From the NCBI RefSeq assembly GCF_008107685.1, contig NZ_VIRF01000074.1:1-64000 (forward strand): DNA of 64,000 nt, written 5' to 3'. Origin of the DNA: Novosphingobium sp. BW1 (GTDB taxonomy: Bacteria; Pseudomonadota; Alphaproteobacteria; Sphingomonadales; Sphingomonadaceae). Below, in pieces: positions 25,197 through 34,854 of this stretch; the first letter of the stretch is position 1, and every line of letters begins with the position of its first letter. The position numbers and the translations under genes are program-made. A model generated the notes under the pieces. That model was not told where the DNA came from. It ran no database searches and was given only the letters and a program-made list of their open reading frames with translations.

Positions 25197-25813
25197 ACCT
25201 TCTCTTCGCCCATGGCTGGGGCTTTGACGCCTCCTTCTGGGAGCCTCTCGCCGCCCTCCTGCCCGAGCACGCGCACGTGTTCGACGACCGAGGCTACTTC
25301 GGCAGACCCGCCCCGACCGAAATCGCAGGTCCCTGCCTTGCCATAACGCACAGCTTCGGCACCATGCGCGTACTTACCAATCCGCCTCCGGGTCTTGTCG
25401 GCATCGTCGCCTTCAACGGCTTCGACCGTTTCAGCGCGCGCAGCGGACGCGCCGGGATTCCGGTACGCGTGATAGACCGCATGCTGCGCCGTTTTACCCA
25501 GAGCCCCGAGACCGTGCTTGCGGAATTTCGCGCAACCTGCGGCGACGAAACCCAAGTGCCCACACCCGTCCCCGATCCCTTGCGCGAAGACCTGCTGCGC
25601 CTGCGCGACGGCGAATGCCCGCCCCCTGCTGTGCCGCTCACCTCGGTCCAGGGCGGCGCCGATCCGCTCCTTGTGCGCGAGATACGAGAGAGCGTCTTTC
25701 CGCGCGGCGAGGTGCGCCGGGTGAGCCATACAGGCGGCCATCTCCTCCCTGTCGAGGACCCGGCTTTCTGCGCCGAAACGGTGCGCGCCATGGTCGGCGC
25801 ACAGGTCGCGTGA
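25193..25813 (+). CDS. Alpha/beta hydrolase, probable pimeloyl-ACP methyl ester esterase (BioH-like)
   Basis: A 206-residue alpha/beta hydrolase that overlaps bioF by 4 nt (GTGA). The oxyanion motif is LLFAHGWGFDASFW, the nucleophile elbow ITHSFGTM, the acid VQGGADPL and the catalytic His in TGGHLLPVED. The elbow reads THSFG rather than GxSxG, so the first Gly is Thr. Position between bioF and bioC argues that it removes the methyl ester from pimeloyl-ACP, as BioH/BioG do. It is shorter than E. coli BioH (256 aa) and has a reduced cap. Confidence 0.8.
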   Translation: MNLLFAHGWGFDASFWEPLAALLPEHAHVFDDRGYFGRPAPTEIAGPCLAITHSFGTMRVLTNPPPGLVGIVAFNGFDRFSARSGRAGIPVRVIDRMLRRFTQSPETVLAEFRATCGDETQVPTPVPDPLREDLLRLRDGECPPPAVPLTSVQGGADPLLVREIRESVFPRGEVRRVSHTGGHLLPVEDPAFCAETVRAMVGAQVA

Positions 25814-26589
25814 GGCCGGCCTTGCGCGTCCCCCGCGACCAGATCGCCCGCGCCTTTTCGGGTGCCCACGGCTACGAAGCTCACGCGCCGGTCCAGCGCG
25901 AGGTCGCCCGCGCATTGGCCGCCCGCATCGCTGCGCTGGATCTGCCCTGTAACCTTCGCGGCCTGGAAATCGGCTGTGGCACCGGCTTCCTGACCCGCGA
26001 ACTGCAGGCCGCCCACGTCACCGGGGACTGGCTTGTCACCGACCTTTCGCCCGACATGGTCGCACGTTGCCACGCGGCGCTGGGCGCAAGCCCCCGCCAC
26101 CGCTTCGCCCCGCTTGACGGTGAGACCGGAACCCCCGAGGGCGGCCCCTTTGACCTCATCTGCTCCAGCCTGGCCCTGCAGTGGTTTGCCGACGCGCCCG
26201 CAGCGCTCGCCCGCATGGCCGGATGGCTGGCGCCAGGCGGCCATCTTGTCGTCACTACGCTGGGGCTCGAGACATTTGCCGAGTGGCGCGCCGCGCACGC
26301 AGCGCTGGGCCTCACGCCCGGAACCCCGGCCTTTCTCCCGGCAGAAAACTACGCGCAGCTTCCCGAAGCAGAGGTCTGCGTCACGCGCCACGTCCAGCGC
26401 AGCGCGGACGCGCACGCCTTCCTGCGCAGCGTCAAGGCCATCGGCGCGGGCACCGCGCATGGCGCCCACACGCCGCTCACCCCTGCGCAACTTCGCGCAG
26501 TCATGGCGCAATTCGACCTTAACGGATCCACGGCCACCTACGAAGTCGTGACGATCCACCTGAACCGCCCCCCGATCCGGACAAGGTGA
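25810..26589 (+). CDS. bioC: Malonyl-ACP O-methyltransferase
   Basis: A 259-residue SAM-dependent class I methyltransferase. The GTG start at 25810 overlaps the previous stop (GTGA). Motif I is [17 protein letters not shown], motif [13 protein letters not shown], then [17 protein letters not shown], which is typical of BioC, and [18 protein letters not shown]. The N-terminal [20 protein letters not shown] matches the BioC arginine/tyrosine cap. It methylates malonyl-ACP to begin pimeloyl synthesis. Confidence 0.88.
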   Translation: MRPALRVPRDQIARAFSGAHGYEAHAPVQREVARALAARIAALDLPCNLRGLEIGCGTGFLTRELQAAHVTGDWLVTDLSPDMVARCHAALGASPRHRFAPLDGETGTPEGGPFDLICSSLALQWFADAPAALARMAGWLAPGGHLVVTTLGLETFAEWRAAHAALGLTPGTPAFLPAENYAQLPEAEVCVTRHVQRSADAHAFLRSVKAIGAGTAHGAHTPLTPAQLRAVMAQFDLNGSTATYEVVTIHLNRPPIRTR

Positions 26590-26597
26590 TTGTACCG

Positions 26598-27260
26598 ATG
26601 ACCGACCTGCCTTCGCCCCGCCACACCCTGATCGTCACCGGCACCGACACCGAGATCGGCAAGACCGTCTTCGCCGCCGCGCTGGCAGGCGCCCTTGACG
26701 CGCACTACTGGAAGCCCGTGCAGGCCGGCGTCGAGCCTGAGGACGCATTTGGCGAAACCGACGCGCTGCGCGTCGCGGGACTCTCCGGTCTGGCCCGCGA
26801 GAAGATCCTTCCCGAGGCCTATCGCCTCGTAACCCCCTGCTCTCCCCACCTGGCGGCCGAGATCGACGGGGTGGAGATCGCCCCGACGCGCCTGTTGCTC
26901 CCCTCGGTGCCCGGCCCGCTGGTGGTCGAAGGCGCAGGCGGCGTCCACGTCCCCATCTCGCGGCACGAAACCTACGCCGACCAGTTCGTGCGCTGGGGCG
27001 CACCGGTGATCCTGGTGGCCCGCACGCAGCTGGGCACGATCAACCACACGCTGCTTTCGCTCGAAGCCCTTCGCGCCCGCGCGATTCCCGTGCTCGGGGT
27101 TGCCTTCGTGGGCGAGGCGATGAAGGACAGCGAGGACATCATCTGCGCCATGGGCGGCGCGAAGCGGCTGGGCCGCCTGCCACGTCTCAATCCGCTCAGC
27201 CCCGAGAAGCTTGCAGCCGCCTTCGCCGCGAACTTCAACCTGGAGGACTTCGCCCCATGA
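26598..27260 (+). CDS. bioD: Dethiobiotin synthase
   Basis: A 220-residue P-loop enzyme closing the ureido ring of dethiobiotin with ATP and CO2. Signature [20 protein letters not shown] (P-loop), [13 protein letters not shown] and [18 protein letters not shown] 26598 is preferred over the GTG at 26586 (which overlaps the bioC stop) because AAGGTG lies 8-13 nt upstream of the ATG. Its last codons overlap the start of bioA by 4 nt. Confidence 0.93.
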   Translation: MTDLPSPRHTLIVTGTDTEIGKTVFAAALAGALDAHYWKPVQAGVEPEDAFGETDALRVAGLSGLAREKILPEAYRLVTPCSPHLAAEIDGVEIAPTRLLLPSVPGPLVVEGAGGVHVPISRHETYADQFVRWGAPVILVARTQLGTINHTLLSLEALRARAIPVLGVAFVGEAMKDSEDIICAMGGAKRLGRLPRLNPLSPEKLAAAFAANFNLEDFAP

Positions 27261-28522
27261 GCACGCCCCCCGCATCGTCGATCTGGCACCCCTTCACCCA
27301 GCACGGTCTTGGCGAGCCGATCCCCGAAGTCGCACATGCAAAGGGTGCGATCCTGCACCTCTCCGACGGGCGCTCCATGATCGATGCGATCTCGTCCTGG
27401 TGGGTGACGACGCACGGGCACTGCAATCCGAGGATCATGGCGGCAATCGCCGAGCAAGCTGGCAAGCTCGACCAGATGATCTTTGCAGGCTGGACCCATG
27501 GCCCCGCCGAAGAGGTGGCGAAAGGCCTGCGCGAAATCATGCCCGAAAGCCTGACGCGCGTATTCTTCTCCGATTCCGGATCGACCAGCGTCGAGGTGGC
27601 CCTGAAAATGGCGCTTGGCTACTGGCACTGGCAGGGCGAAGCGCGCTCGCGCATCCTCGTCATGGAAAATTCCTACCACGGTGACACCATCGGCGCGATG
27701 TCGGTGGGCGAACGCGGCGTGTTCAACCAGCCCTACGATCCGCTGCTCTTTGATGTCGGGCGCATTCCCTTACCCACAGCGGACCGCGAGGAGGCCACGC
27801 TCGAAGCGCTCGAACGTTTCTGTGCGTTAGGCGACACCGCAGCGCTGATCGTTGAGCCACTCGTGCTGGGGGCTGGCGGCATGCTGTTCTACAGCGCCGA
27901 AGTGCTGGGCCGAATGCGCGCGATCTGCAAAGAGCACGACGTACTTTTCATCGCCGACGAGGTCATGACCGGCTGGGGCCGCACCGGCACGCTGCTCGCC
28001 TGCGAGCAGGCCGGTATCGAGCCGGACATCCTGTGCCTGTCCAAGGGCCTGACAGGGGGCGCGGTGCCGCTCGCGGTGACAATGGCAAGCGAAGAGATAT
28101 ACAAGGCGCACCTTTCCACCGACCGCGCGCGCATGTTCTTCCACTCCTCCAGCTACACGGCCAATCCACTCGCCTGCGCCGCGGCCGCCGCGAACCTCGC
28201 AATCTGGCGCGAGGAACCAGTACGCGAACGTATCGCACAGTTGAGCGCCAAGCAGGCCGACTGGCTCGACAAGCTGGGCCAGGTCTACCACTTCAACAAC
28301 GCGCGAAGCCTCGGCACGATTGCCGCGCTCGACCTCAAGAGCGACGGGGCAACCGGCTACATGAACGATCTGGCGCCCCGGCTCATGGCCTTCTTCCGCG
28401 AACGCGGCGTGCTGCTACGCCCGCTGGGTAACACGGTCTACGTGATGCCCCCGTATGGCATCACCGACGAAGAGCTTGCCACCGTCTGGGATGCCATCGG
28501 TGAGGCTGTGCTCAGCTTCTGA
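27257..28522 (+). CDS. bioA: Adenosylmethionine-8-amino-7-oxononanoate aminotransferase
   Basis: A 421-residue class III PLP aminotransferase that uses SAM as amino donor to make 7,8-diaminopelargonate. Landmarks: [64 protein letters not shown] and the PLP Lys in [18 protein letters not shown] with the PLP Lys distinguishes BioA from other class III enzymes. It is the last gene of the operon; bioB is not in the window. Confidence 0.95.
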   Translation: MSTPPASSIWHPFTQHGLGEPIPEVAHAKGAILHLSDGRSMIDAISSWWVTTHGHCNPRIMAAIAEQAGKLDQMIFAGWTHGPAEEVAKGLREIMPESLTRVFFSDSGSTSVEVALKMALGYWHWQGEARSRILVMENSYHGDTIGAMSVGERGVFNQPYDPLLFDVGRIPLPTADREEATLEALERFCALGDTAALIVEPLVLGAGGMLFYSAEVLGRMRAICKEHDVLFIADEVMTGWGRTGTLLACEQAGIEPDILCLSKGLTGGAVPLAVTMASEEIYKAHLSTDRARMFFHSSSYTANPLACAAAAANLAIWREEPVRERIAQLSAKQADWLDKLGQVYHFNNARSLGTIAALDLKSDGATGYMNDLAPRLMAFFRERGVLLRPLGNTVYVMPPYGITDEELATVWDAIGEAVLSF

Positions 28523-28581
28523 GGCCTGGATAATGGCCCTCGGGACGCGCGCCGAAGCGGTACAGTCAGGAGGAGAACGCC

Positions 28582-28693
28582 GTGGGCCATCGCCCTCCGG
28601 CTCCCCATTATGGCTGCTTCACCTTTCGCGCGGCCTTGGCTGAAAAAGGGGAGGTCACCGATTTTGGGTTCAAGGGGCGCTGGCCCCTTGAAC
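28582..28693 (-). repeat. Palindromic interspersed repeat, copy 4 (reverse)
   Basis: The reverse copy begins GTGGGCCATCGCCCTCCGG (hairpin B side, left flank diverged) and ends with hairpin A TCAAGGGGCGCTGGCCCCTTGA. Its A end lies inside the fasciclin gene: the gene's stop codon (28670-28672) and last seven or so residues are repeat sequence. Confidence 0.8.
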
Positions 28694-29278
28694 CTTGCGC
28701 AGCAGCCCGGAAAGCGGGATCGCAACGCTCGCGCCGCCCGCCAAGGCCTCGCCCTTGAAGGTCGCCTGCGCGCCGTCCGGCGAGGTCACAGTGATCGCAT
28801 CGCCGTTGCGGCGGAAGGTCAGGTCCTCACCTGCAAGACTGGTGATCGTAACGGAGCCCTCGTCGCTGCGTTCGATTGCGCCTTCGATGTCACGCGGCAT
28901 GAGGTAGCCGGGCAGCAGGTGCTGCTTGAGGAGCGCGGCCATCGCGGCTTCGTCTTCGCCATCCGTGAGGGCCTCGCCCCCTTCGCCCAGCGCGGCGAAG
29001 CTGGCATCGTCTGGCGCCAGCAGGGTGTAGCTGGCATTGCCTTCGAAGATACCCGCAAGGCCGGTATCTTTCAGTGCATCGCTCACGGTTTCCATGCCGT
29101 CTGTATCGTCCAGAAGTTCGGGCACGGGGTCCGAGGCCGGCTCGGCCAGCACGGCCGCGCCGGTCGCATCGGTGGCCGGGGTCTCGCCCGAGCAGCCAGC
29201 CAGGGCCAGCCCGCAGGCACCGATCAGCGCCAGCGTCCCGGCCCGAAGGCCGGAAGCGCGGTGCGAAAGTGATGTCAT
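28670..29278 (-). CDS. Fasciclin-domain lipoprotein
   Basis: A 202-residue lipoprotein. The signal and lipobox are ALIGACGLALAGCSGE, followed by an acidic spacer and a FAS1 domain with the usual blocks DTGLAGIFEGNASYTLLAPD, ASFAALG, LKQHLLPGYL and the terminal GGASVAIPLSGLLRKV. FAS1 proteins mediate adhesion or protein contacts at the envelope. The final residues (QGASAP) and the stop come from repeat copy 4, so the native C-terminus was replaced or extended, but the FAS1 core is complete. It converges with bioA. Confidence 0.85.
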   Translation of the reverse strand: MTSLSHRASGLRAGTLALIGACGLALAGCSGETPATDATGAAVLAEPASDPVPELLDDTDGMETVSDALKDTGLAGIFEGNASYTLLAPDDASFAALGEGGEALTDGEDEAAMAALLKQHLLPGYLMPRDIEGAIERSDEGSVTITSLAGEDLTFRRNGDAITVTSPDGAQATFKGEALAGGASVAIPLSGLLRKVQGASAP

Positions 29279-29300
29279 CTTGGGGTTTCTCCTCGGGTGC

Positions 29301-30545
29301 TCAAACGAGCAGTTCGATGGCGGCCTGAACCAAGCGCGAGGTCGGATCGAGCTGGTAGATGTAGCCGTCGCTGTAGCGGTAGAGCGCGTCGGGGGTATCG
29401 TAGTACTGGTCGCGATAGCCATAGGGGACGTTATAGACATCATAACCGCGCGGCATCGGCTGGCCGACGGCGATGTCGCTGCCCATCAGCAGCCCCGCGA
29501 TCGAATCGATCCGCGAGGAGCCCGGGTCCATGCGGTAAAGCGTGTCGTCGTAGTAGCGGTACGAGTTGCCACCACCCAAGCCATAATAGCTGTTGTAGTA
29601 GTCGGGCATCGCCACGCTGTCGTACGATCCGGGCCAGACGTTGCCGATCGCCAGCGCACCCGCGAAAAGCGGGATGTAGTCGAGGATCGAGGAGCCCGAT
29701 CCCATGCGCACCATGTAGCCATCAACGTAGCGGTAGTTGCCGCCCCGGTCAAAGCCGCTCCAGTACCAGTCAGGGCGCGACCACGAATAACGCGGCCCCC
29801 GGTCGAGGCCGGGCGGGGTGCAGCCGTTGTACTTCTTGGCGAGGCCAGGCGGACAGCCATCATAGACCCGGCGCCGGTCGATCCGACCCCAGTCAATGGT
29901 GCGATCCCGTGTCAATACGCGCACGCGGTCGTTTGTCGGCACGATGAAATCGCGCCCGCCCGGACCGCTGTAGCTGACACGGCGGATGTCACCGCGTTCG
30001 GGCCGATGGACCACGTTGGAGGGGTGGGCATTGCCGCGCAGCCGTGCGTCGCTGTTGCCGTTCCCCGGTGCGCCAGCCATGGGCGGGGCCTTCCCGTTGC
30101 CCCCGCCATTGCCATTGCCATTGGCATTCCCATTGCCGCGTTCAGGGCCGTTGCCCGGTCCCTTGGTGAGAGCGTTGCCGTTGCCTTTGCCCGGAGCGCA
30201 CCGACCATTGCCTTGCGCCCCCTTGTCGGCGCGGGCTTGCTCGGCGCCCCCGCCCGGTCCCTTTCCGCCGCCATTGCCAGGGCCCTTGCCCTGCCCGTTA
30301 CCTGCGCCCCGCTCGGGTCCGCCACCACGGTTCTGGGCCTTGGCCGGACCACCGCCGTTGTTGCCGCCGTTGTTGCCTGGCCCTCCACCACCATTGCCGC
30401 GCTGCTGCGCTGCGGAAGGACCGCCGCCGTTATTGCCCTTCCCGTTGCCATTGCCATTGCCATTCCCGGGCTGGGCGAGAGCCGCGCCAGCCACAAGGGC
30501 GAACCCCGCAACCGTTCCGGCCAAAATCGTGTGCGCCTTCCGCAT
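29301..30545 (-). CDS. Gly/Asn-rich secreted protein with three C-terminal repeats
   Basis: A 414-residue secreted protein. The signal is KAHTILAGTVAGFALVAGAALA, followed by about 160 residues of low-complexity Gly/Asn/Pro (GNGNGNGNGKGNNGGG type). A Tyr/Asp-rich part with KKYNGCTPPGL and three related units follows: RYVDGYMVRMGSGSSILDYI, RYYDDTLYRMDPGSSRIDSI and RYSDGYIYQLDPTSRLVQAA. Each has the pattern RYxDxxxYxxDPxSxxxxxI. The domain is familiar from sphingomonad genomes but of unknown function; envelope or matrix association is likely. The start at 30545 fits the signal peptide, and the 23-nt gap to the fasciclin gene suggests one transcript. Confidence 0.75.
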   Translation of the reverse strand: MRKAHTILAGTVAGFALVAGAALAQPGNGNGNGNGKGNNGGGPSAAQQRGNGGGGPGNNGGNNGGGPAKAQNRGGGPERGAGNGQGKGPGNGGGKGPGGGAEQARADKGAQGNGRCAPGKGNGNALTKGPGNGPERGNGNANGNGNGGGNGKAPPMAGAPGNGNSDARLRGNAHPSNVVHRPERGDIRRVSYSGPGGRDFIVPTNDRVRVLTRDRTIDWGRIDRRRVYDGCPPGLAKKYNGCTPPGLDRGPRYSWSRPDWYWSGFDRGGNYRYVDGYMVRMGSGSSILDYIPLFAGALAIGNVWPGSYDSVAMPDYYNSYYGLGGGNSYRYYDDTLYRMDPGSSRIDSIAGLLMGSDIAVGQPMPRGYDVYNVPYGYRDQYYDTPDALYRYSDGYIYQLDPTSRLVQAAIELLV

Positions 30546-30735
30546 CGAAAATCTCCTTTCGGGGACTTTCAACGCGGCAATCCTCGCCGCTGTTCCCCGC
30601 GATGTCCGGATGGCGGGTGGAGATCGCGCCTCTACATGCCACGAAACGGCACGCAAAAAGGGCGCCCGGATTGCTCCAGGCGCCCACTCGGTGAACCGAT
30701 TTTGCCCCTGCCCCGAAGGGAAGGGAAATGCGCGA

Positions 30736-32145
30736 TCAGGCGCTGTAGTACATGTCGAACTCGACCGCCGAGGGCGTGGTTTCCCAACGCAGCACTTCGG
30801 GCCACTTGAGTTCAAGGTAGGCTTCGACCTGGTCGGCGGTGAACACGTCGCCTTCGAGCAGGAACGCGTGGTCGGCCTGGAGGGCTTCGAGAGCCTCACG
30901 CAAGCTACCGCACACGGTCGGAACTTCGGCGAGCTCTGCGGGCGGCAGGTCGTAGAGGTTCTTGTCCATCGCTTCGCCGGGGTGGATCTTGTTCTTGATG
31001 CCGTCGAGACCAGCCATCAGCAGCGCCGAGTAGCACAGGTAGGGGTTCGCCATCGCGTCGGGGAAACGGAATTCCACGCGCTTCGACTTGGTACCAGCAC
31101 CGTAGGGGATGCGGCACGAGGCCGAACGGTTGCGCGCCGAGTAGGCGAGCAGAACCGGAGCTTCGTAACCCGGGACCAGACGCTTGTAGCTGTTGGTGGT
31201 CGGGTTGGTGAAGGCGTTGAGCGCCTTGGCGTGCTTCACGACACCGCCGATGAAGTACAGGCAGGTCTCCGAGAGGCCGGCATAGCCGTTGCCCGCGAAG
31301 GTGTTGTCGCCATCGTTCCAGATCGAGATGTGCGTGTGCATGCCCGAACCGTTATCGGTCTGGATCGGCTTGGGCATGAAGGTGGCCGACTTGCCATAGG
31401 CCTGCGCAACCATCTGCACGACATACTTGTAGATCTGCATGCGGTCAGCGGTGGTGGTCAGCGTGCCGAAGGTCAGGCCGAGCTCGTGCTGGGCAGCCGC
31501 CACTTCGTGGTGGTGCTTGTCACAGGGCAGGCCCATTTCGAGCATGGTGGTGACCATCTCGGCGCGGATGTCCGAGCAGCTGTCGACCGGCGCGACAGGG
31601 AAGTAGCCACCCTTGGCGCGCGGACGGTGACCCAGATTGCCGGTGTCGTAGTCACGGCCGGTGTTGGTCGGCAGCTCGACGTCGTCAATCTTGAAGCCGT
31701 TGCCATCGTAGCCGTCGTAGAACTTCACGTCGTCGAACATGAAGAACTCGGCCTCGGGGCCAACGAAAACGGTGTCACCGAAACCGGCCGACTTGACGAA
31801 GGCTTCCGCGCGCTTGGCGGTCGAACGCGGGTCACGAGCGTAGAGTTCGCCGTTCGAAGGCTCAACGATGTCGCAGAACACAATCAGCATCGGGGTGGCC
31901 GAGAACGGGTCAGTGTAGACGGCTTCAAGGTCGGGCTTGAGGATCATGTCCGACTCGTTGATCGTCTTCCAGCCCTCGATCGAGGAACCGTCGAACATCA
32001 GGCCGTCTTCGAGCTCGTCTTCGCCCAGGACGCCCGCACACATCGTCAGGTGCTGCCACTTGCCCTTGGGATCGGTGAAGCGCAGATCAACCCATTCGAT
32101 CTCCTCGTCCTTGATCTTGGCAAGGACGTCCTTTGCAGTAGCCAT
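30736..32145 (-). CDS. glnA: Glutamine synthetase type I
   Basis: A 469-residue GlnA (type I, usual length about 470). It condenses ammonia and glutamate with ATP in the cytosol. Motifs: [78 protein letters not shown] and KNLYDLPP, which is close to the adenylylation Tyr region (beta subgroup). It is downstream of glnB with a 174-nt gap, the standard alphaproteobacterial nitrogen unit. Confidence 0.96.
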   Translation of the reverse strand: MATAKDVLAKIKDEEIEWVDLRFTDPKGKWQHLTMCAGVLGEDELEDGLMFDGSSIEGWKTINESDMILKPDLEAVYTDPFSATPMLIVFCDIVEPSNGELYARDPRSTAKRAEAFVKSAGFGDTVFVGPEAEFFMFDDVKFYDGYDGNGFKIDDVELPTNTGRDYDTGNLGHRPRAKGGYFPVAPVDSCSDIRAEMVTTMLEMGLPCDKHHHEVAAAQHELGLTFGTLTTTADRMQIYKYVVQMVAQAYGKSATFMPKPIQTDNGSGMHTHISIWNDGDNTFAGNGYAGLSETCLYFIGGVVKHAKALNAFTNPTTNSYKRLVPGYEAPVLLAYSARNRSASCRIPYGAGTKSKRVEFRFPDAMANPYLCYSALLMAGLDGIKNKIHPGEAMDKNLYDLPPAELAEVPTVCGSLREALEALQADHAFLLEGDVFTADQVEAYLELKWPEVLRWETTPSAVEFDMYYSA

Positions 32146-32319
32146 ATGTGTGGTTCTCCAATCTTACTTTTCCGCCTCGGGAAAAGGCATAGGGGTGGAT
32201 GCGCTGTCCGGGAATGGCCGGGCCCCCGGCCGGTAGCTTTCCCGAGTATCCGACCGGCGAACCGGCCCAGAATGGTTATGCCCGGAGCCTGCTGGTCCGG
32301 ACGATGTGGTTCGTGGCGC

Positions 32320-32697
<378 letters not shown>

Positions 32698-32742
32698 TCA
32701 CGAGGATCCCGTCCGGGACCCAGATTCCTCGCTGCCGATCCT

Positions 32743-32758
32743 AACAAGAATCGTGCCA
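32743..32758 (-). promoter_or_regulatory. Putative sigma-54 promoter of glnB
   Basis: The minus strand reads TGGCACGATTCTTGTT: the -24 box TGGCACG is exact, with 10 nt between GG and the -12 GT (consensus GC). It lies about 85 nt upstream of the glnB GTG, leaving a leader of about 70 nt. NtrC/sigma-54 control of glnB is usual in this class. Confidence 0.55.
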
Positions 32759-32907
32759 TTGGATATTCTACAGTCGTAGGACAACTGCGCAGGCGCGAAA
32801 AGACCGGATTTGCATGATTTGCCCGGTAAGGGTGGCTTTTTCGCAAAGTTTTAACAGCAAGGCCCGCAAGAGTGTGTGCAAGTTTCAGGCAATTGCTGCC
32901 TTAAAAT

Positions 32908-32921
32908 TGTGCAACTGCACA
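32908..32921. promoter_or_regulatory. Palindrome TGTGCA-N2-TGCACA upstream of glnB
   Basis: A perfect 6-bp dyad about 150 bp upstream of the sigma-54-like promoter and 250 bp upstream of glnB, in an AT-richer stretch. The distance fits an enhancer-type activator site, and TGCAC half-sites resemble NtrC half-sites, but the spacing differs from the NtrC consensus. The rest of 32659-33056 holds no gene. Confidence 0.4.
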
Positions 32922-33056
32922 TCATCGCAATGAGAGGGCCGCTCGGCGCGCACAAGCGCCCCGGCGCCTTCGCACATAAAGGTTAACGCGCAGAGCCCTG
33001 TGGGCCGCACGGGACGCTCTATTTCCGGAAGCCCCCCAAGGGGCCCAGCGCCGATG

Positions 33057-33980
33057 TCAGAGACGCAAGGCGGCGGTCTCGTCGAGACCGGCCATGATGT
33101 TCAGGTTCTGCACCGCAGCCCCGCTCGCCCCCTTGCCCAGATTGTCGAGCATGGCCGCCATCCGCGCCTGGCTGCCGTCCGCCGCGCCGAATACACGCAG
33201 GGTGAGCGCGTCGCTCGGCTCCATCGCGCTGCGCAGGAGCAGTTCGCCCGGCTCTTCGTCGAGCACCGAGACGACCGGGCTACCGGCGTAGAACTCGGCC
33301 AGTGCGGCGCGCAGGGTATCGGCGCTGCCCGCCTTGTCCATCATGGCAAGGTGCAGCGGCACTTCAACCAGCATGCCCCGGTGCGCAGGCACTACAGCCG
33401 GCGCGAAGACCGGATCGTGCGCGATTCCCGAGTGCGCCTTCATCTCGGGCAGGTGCTTGTGACCCATGGCAAGGCCATAAGCGCGAAAGGCAATGTCGCC
33501 CTCTTCCTCGAAGCGCGCGATGAGCGCCTTGCCACCGCCCGAATAGCCCGAAACGGCGTGGCAGACATAAGGCCAGTCGGCGGGCAGCAGGCCCACGCGC
33601 ACGAGCGGCGCGACCAGACTGAGGAAGCCGGTGGGATAGCAGCCCGGATTGCTGACGAAACGCGCGCCCGCAATCTTCTGGTGCCCGATGAGTTCAGGAA
33701 AGCCGTAAGCCCAGCCGGGCGCGGTACGGTGCGCCGAAGAGGCATCGATCACGCGCGTGGTGTCGTTGCGGATCATCGCAACGGCGGCCTTCGCCGCCTC
33801 GTCGGGCAGGCACAGGATCACGAAGTCGGCATCGTTGAGCGCCTCGGCGCGCGCGGCATCGTTCTTGCGGCGCGCGTCGTCGAGAATGACCAGCTCGAAC
33901 TCCGGGCGGGCGCCCAGACGATCGGCGATCTCCAGACCCGTGGTTCCGGCCGCACCGTCAATGAAGACCGTCTGTGCCAT
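33057..33980 (-). CDS. argC: N-acetyl-gamma-glutamyl-phosphate reductase (type 2)
   Basis: A 307-residue type 2 ArgC, reducing N-acetylglutamyl phosphate with NADPH in arginine synthesis. Signs: dinucleotide motif VFIDGAAGTTGLEIADRL, DFVILCLPDEAA, IDASSAHRT, the catalytic Cys in FVSNPGCYPTGFLSL and the His in AMGHKHLPEM. The type 2 form (about 310 aa) is common in Alphaproteobacteria. The SH3-like gene is 6 nt upstream in the same direction, so they form one transcript. Confidence 0.94.
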   Translation of the reverse strand: MAQTVFIDGAAGTTGLEIADRLGARPEFELVILDDARRKNDAARAEALNDADFVILCLPDEAAKAAVAMIRNDTTRVIDASSAHRTAPGWAYGFPELIGHQKIAGARFVSNPGCYPTGFLSLVAPLVRVGLLPADWPYVCHAVSGYSGGGKALIARFEEEGDIAFRAYGLAMGHKHLPEMKAHSGIAHDPVFAPAVVPAHRGMLVEVPLHLAMMDKAGSADTLRAALAEFYAGSPVVSVLDEEPGELLLRSAMEPSDALTLRVFGAADGSQARMAAMLDNLGKGASGAAVQNLNIMAGLDETAALRL

Positions 33981-33986
33981 CTGAGT

Positions 33987-34397
33987 TTATTCTCCTGCCT
34001 GCGGCGCTTCGATCTGCTCGAGCGCCACGTAACCGACGAGCCCGTCCTCACCAATCTGGCCCCAGCTCCAGGCACCCGCAATGTCGAGCACGTTAAAGAC
34101 CGCGCCTTCGTCCAGCTCAGCCAGGACTTCGCCCGTCGTGGTGGGTGCCGAGACCAGCTGTGCCCCCGCCTTTGCGGTATAGGCCACAGGCACCGCGTAG
34201 TGCGGTACGAAGCACAGCCCCGCGAGCTTGATATGCGCAAGATCGCCGCGCACCGGCAGACAGCCCGGTTCGGCAGTTACCGAAGGTCCGGTCATCGCCA
34301 GCATGCCGTCAAGCGGGAGGGTGCGTGTATAAGTGTCGTGTTCGGTCACGTTGAGGCCATCGGTGAAACGGAAGATTGGGGCGCTTATCCCGCTCAT
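33987..34397 (-). CDS. SH3-like domain protein
   Basis: A 136-residue protein without an obvious signal peptide. The first half (TEHDTYTRTLPLDGMLAMTG and PVRGDLAHIKLAGLCFVPHY) resembles the N-terminal SH3-like part of NlpC/P60-type dipeptidyl-peptidases. The second half is a clear bacterial SH3 (AGAQLVSAPTTTGEVLAELD, GAWSWGQIGEDGLVGYV). No peptidase domain or catalytic Cys-His follows, so it may be a stand-alone SH3 scaffold. It immediately precedes argC. Confidence 0.7.
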   Translation of the reverse strand: MSGISAPIFRFTDGLNVTEHDTYTRTLPLDGMLAMTGPSVTAEPGCLPVRGDLAHIKLAGLCFVPHYAVPVAYTAKAGAQLVSAPTTTGEVLAELDEGAVFNVLDIAGAWSWGQIGEDGLVGYVALEQIEAPQAGE

Positions 34398-34589
34398 CGC
34401 AAATACGCAAGTTTCACAGGGCCCGCAGGGCAGATCGCCCCCTGCCCGGCCTTGCCAAGCACACGATCCGACATGGGCATCTGATCTCCTTCGTTCGCGT
34501 GTTCACACGCCTGATGGGGCGGTGATGGTGCGACCATTGGGCCGAAGGAGCAAACCCGAAAAGGGCAGGAACGGACAAAGGAGATCACT

Positions 34590-34703
34590 CCAAGGGGCCA
34601 TCGCCCCTTGCCCCCGGATTGGCGACCTCACCCCTCTCAGCCACGGCAGCGCGAGCGCCTTGAGATCACTGGGATGGGGAGCCCGAGGGAAATGGCCCTC
34701 GGA
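34590..34703 (+). repeat. Palindromic interspersed repeat, copy 5
   Basis: Hairpin A is CAAGGGGCCATCGCCCCTTG, followed by CGACCTCACC, and hairpin B is GCCCGAGGGAAATGGCCCTCGG. The central inner arm (CCTTGAGATCACT) is diverged, so the inner stem is weaker. It lies in the 457-bp gap 34398-34854, which holds no gene; the remainder carries the SH3-gene promoter side and the tail of the roadblock gene. Confidence 0.8.
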
Positions 34704-34854
34704 TACATCTTTTTTCTGCGTACCATCCTTTTCCAAGCCCTCTTGGAACCGGACGCAAGTCGGGGGCCGCATGTCCAGTCATGCGGCCCCCTCCCTCACG
34801 CAGGGACGCGTGGCCCGGCGCCCCCTGAAGGCACGCCGGGCGGTTCGATTAGGT

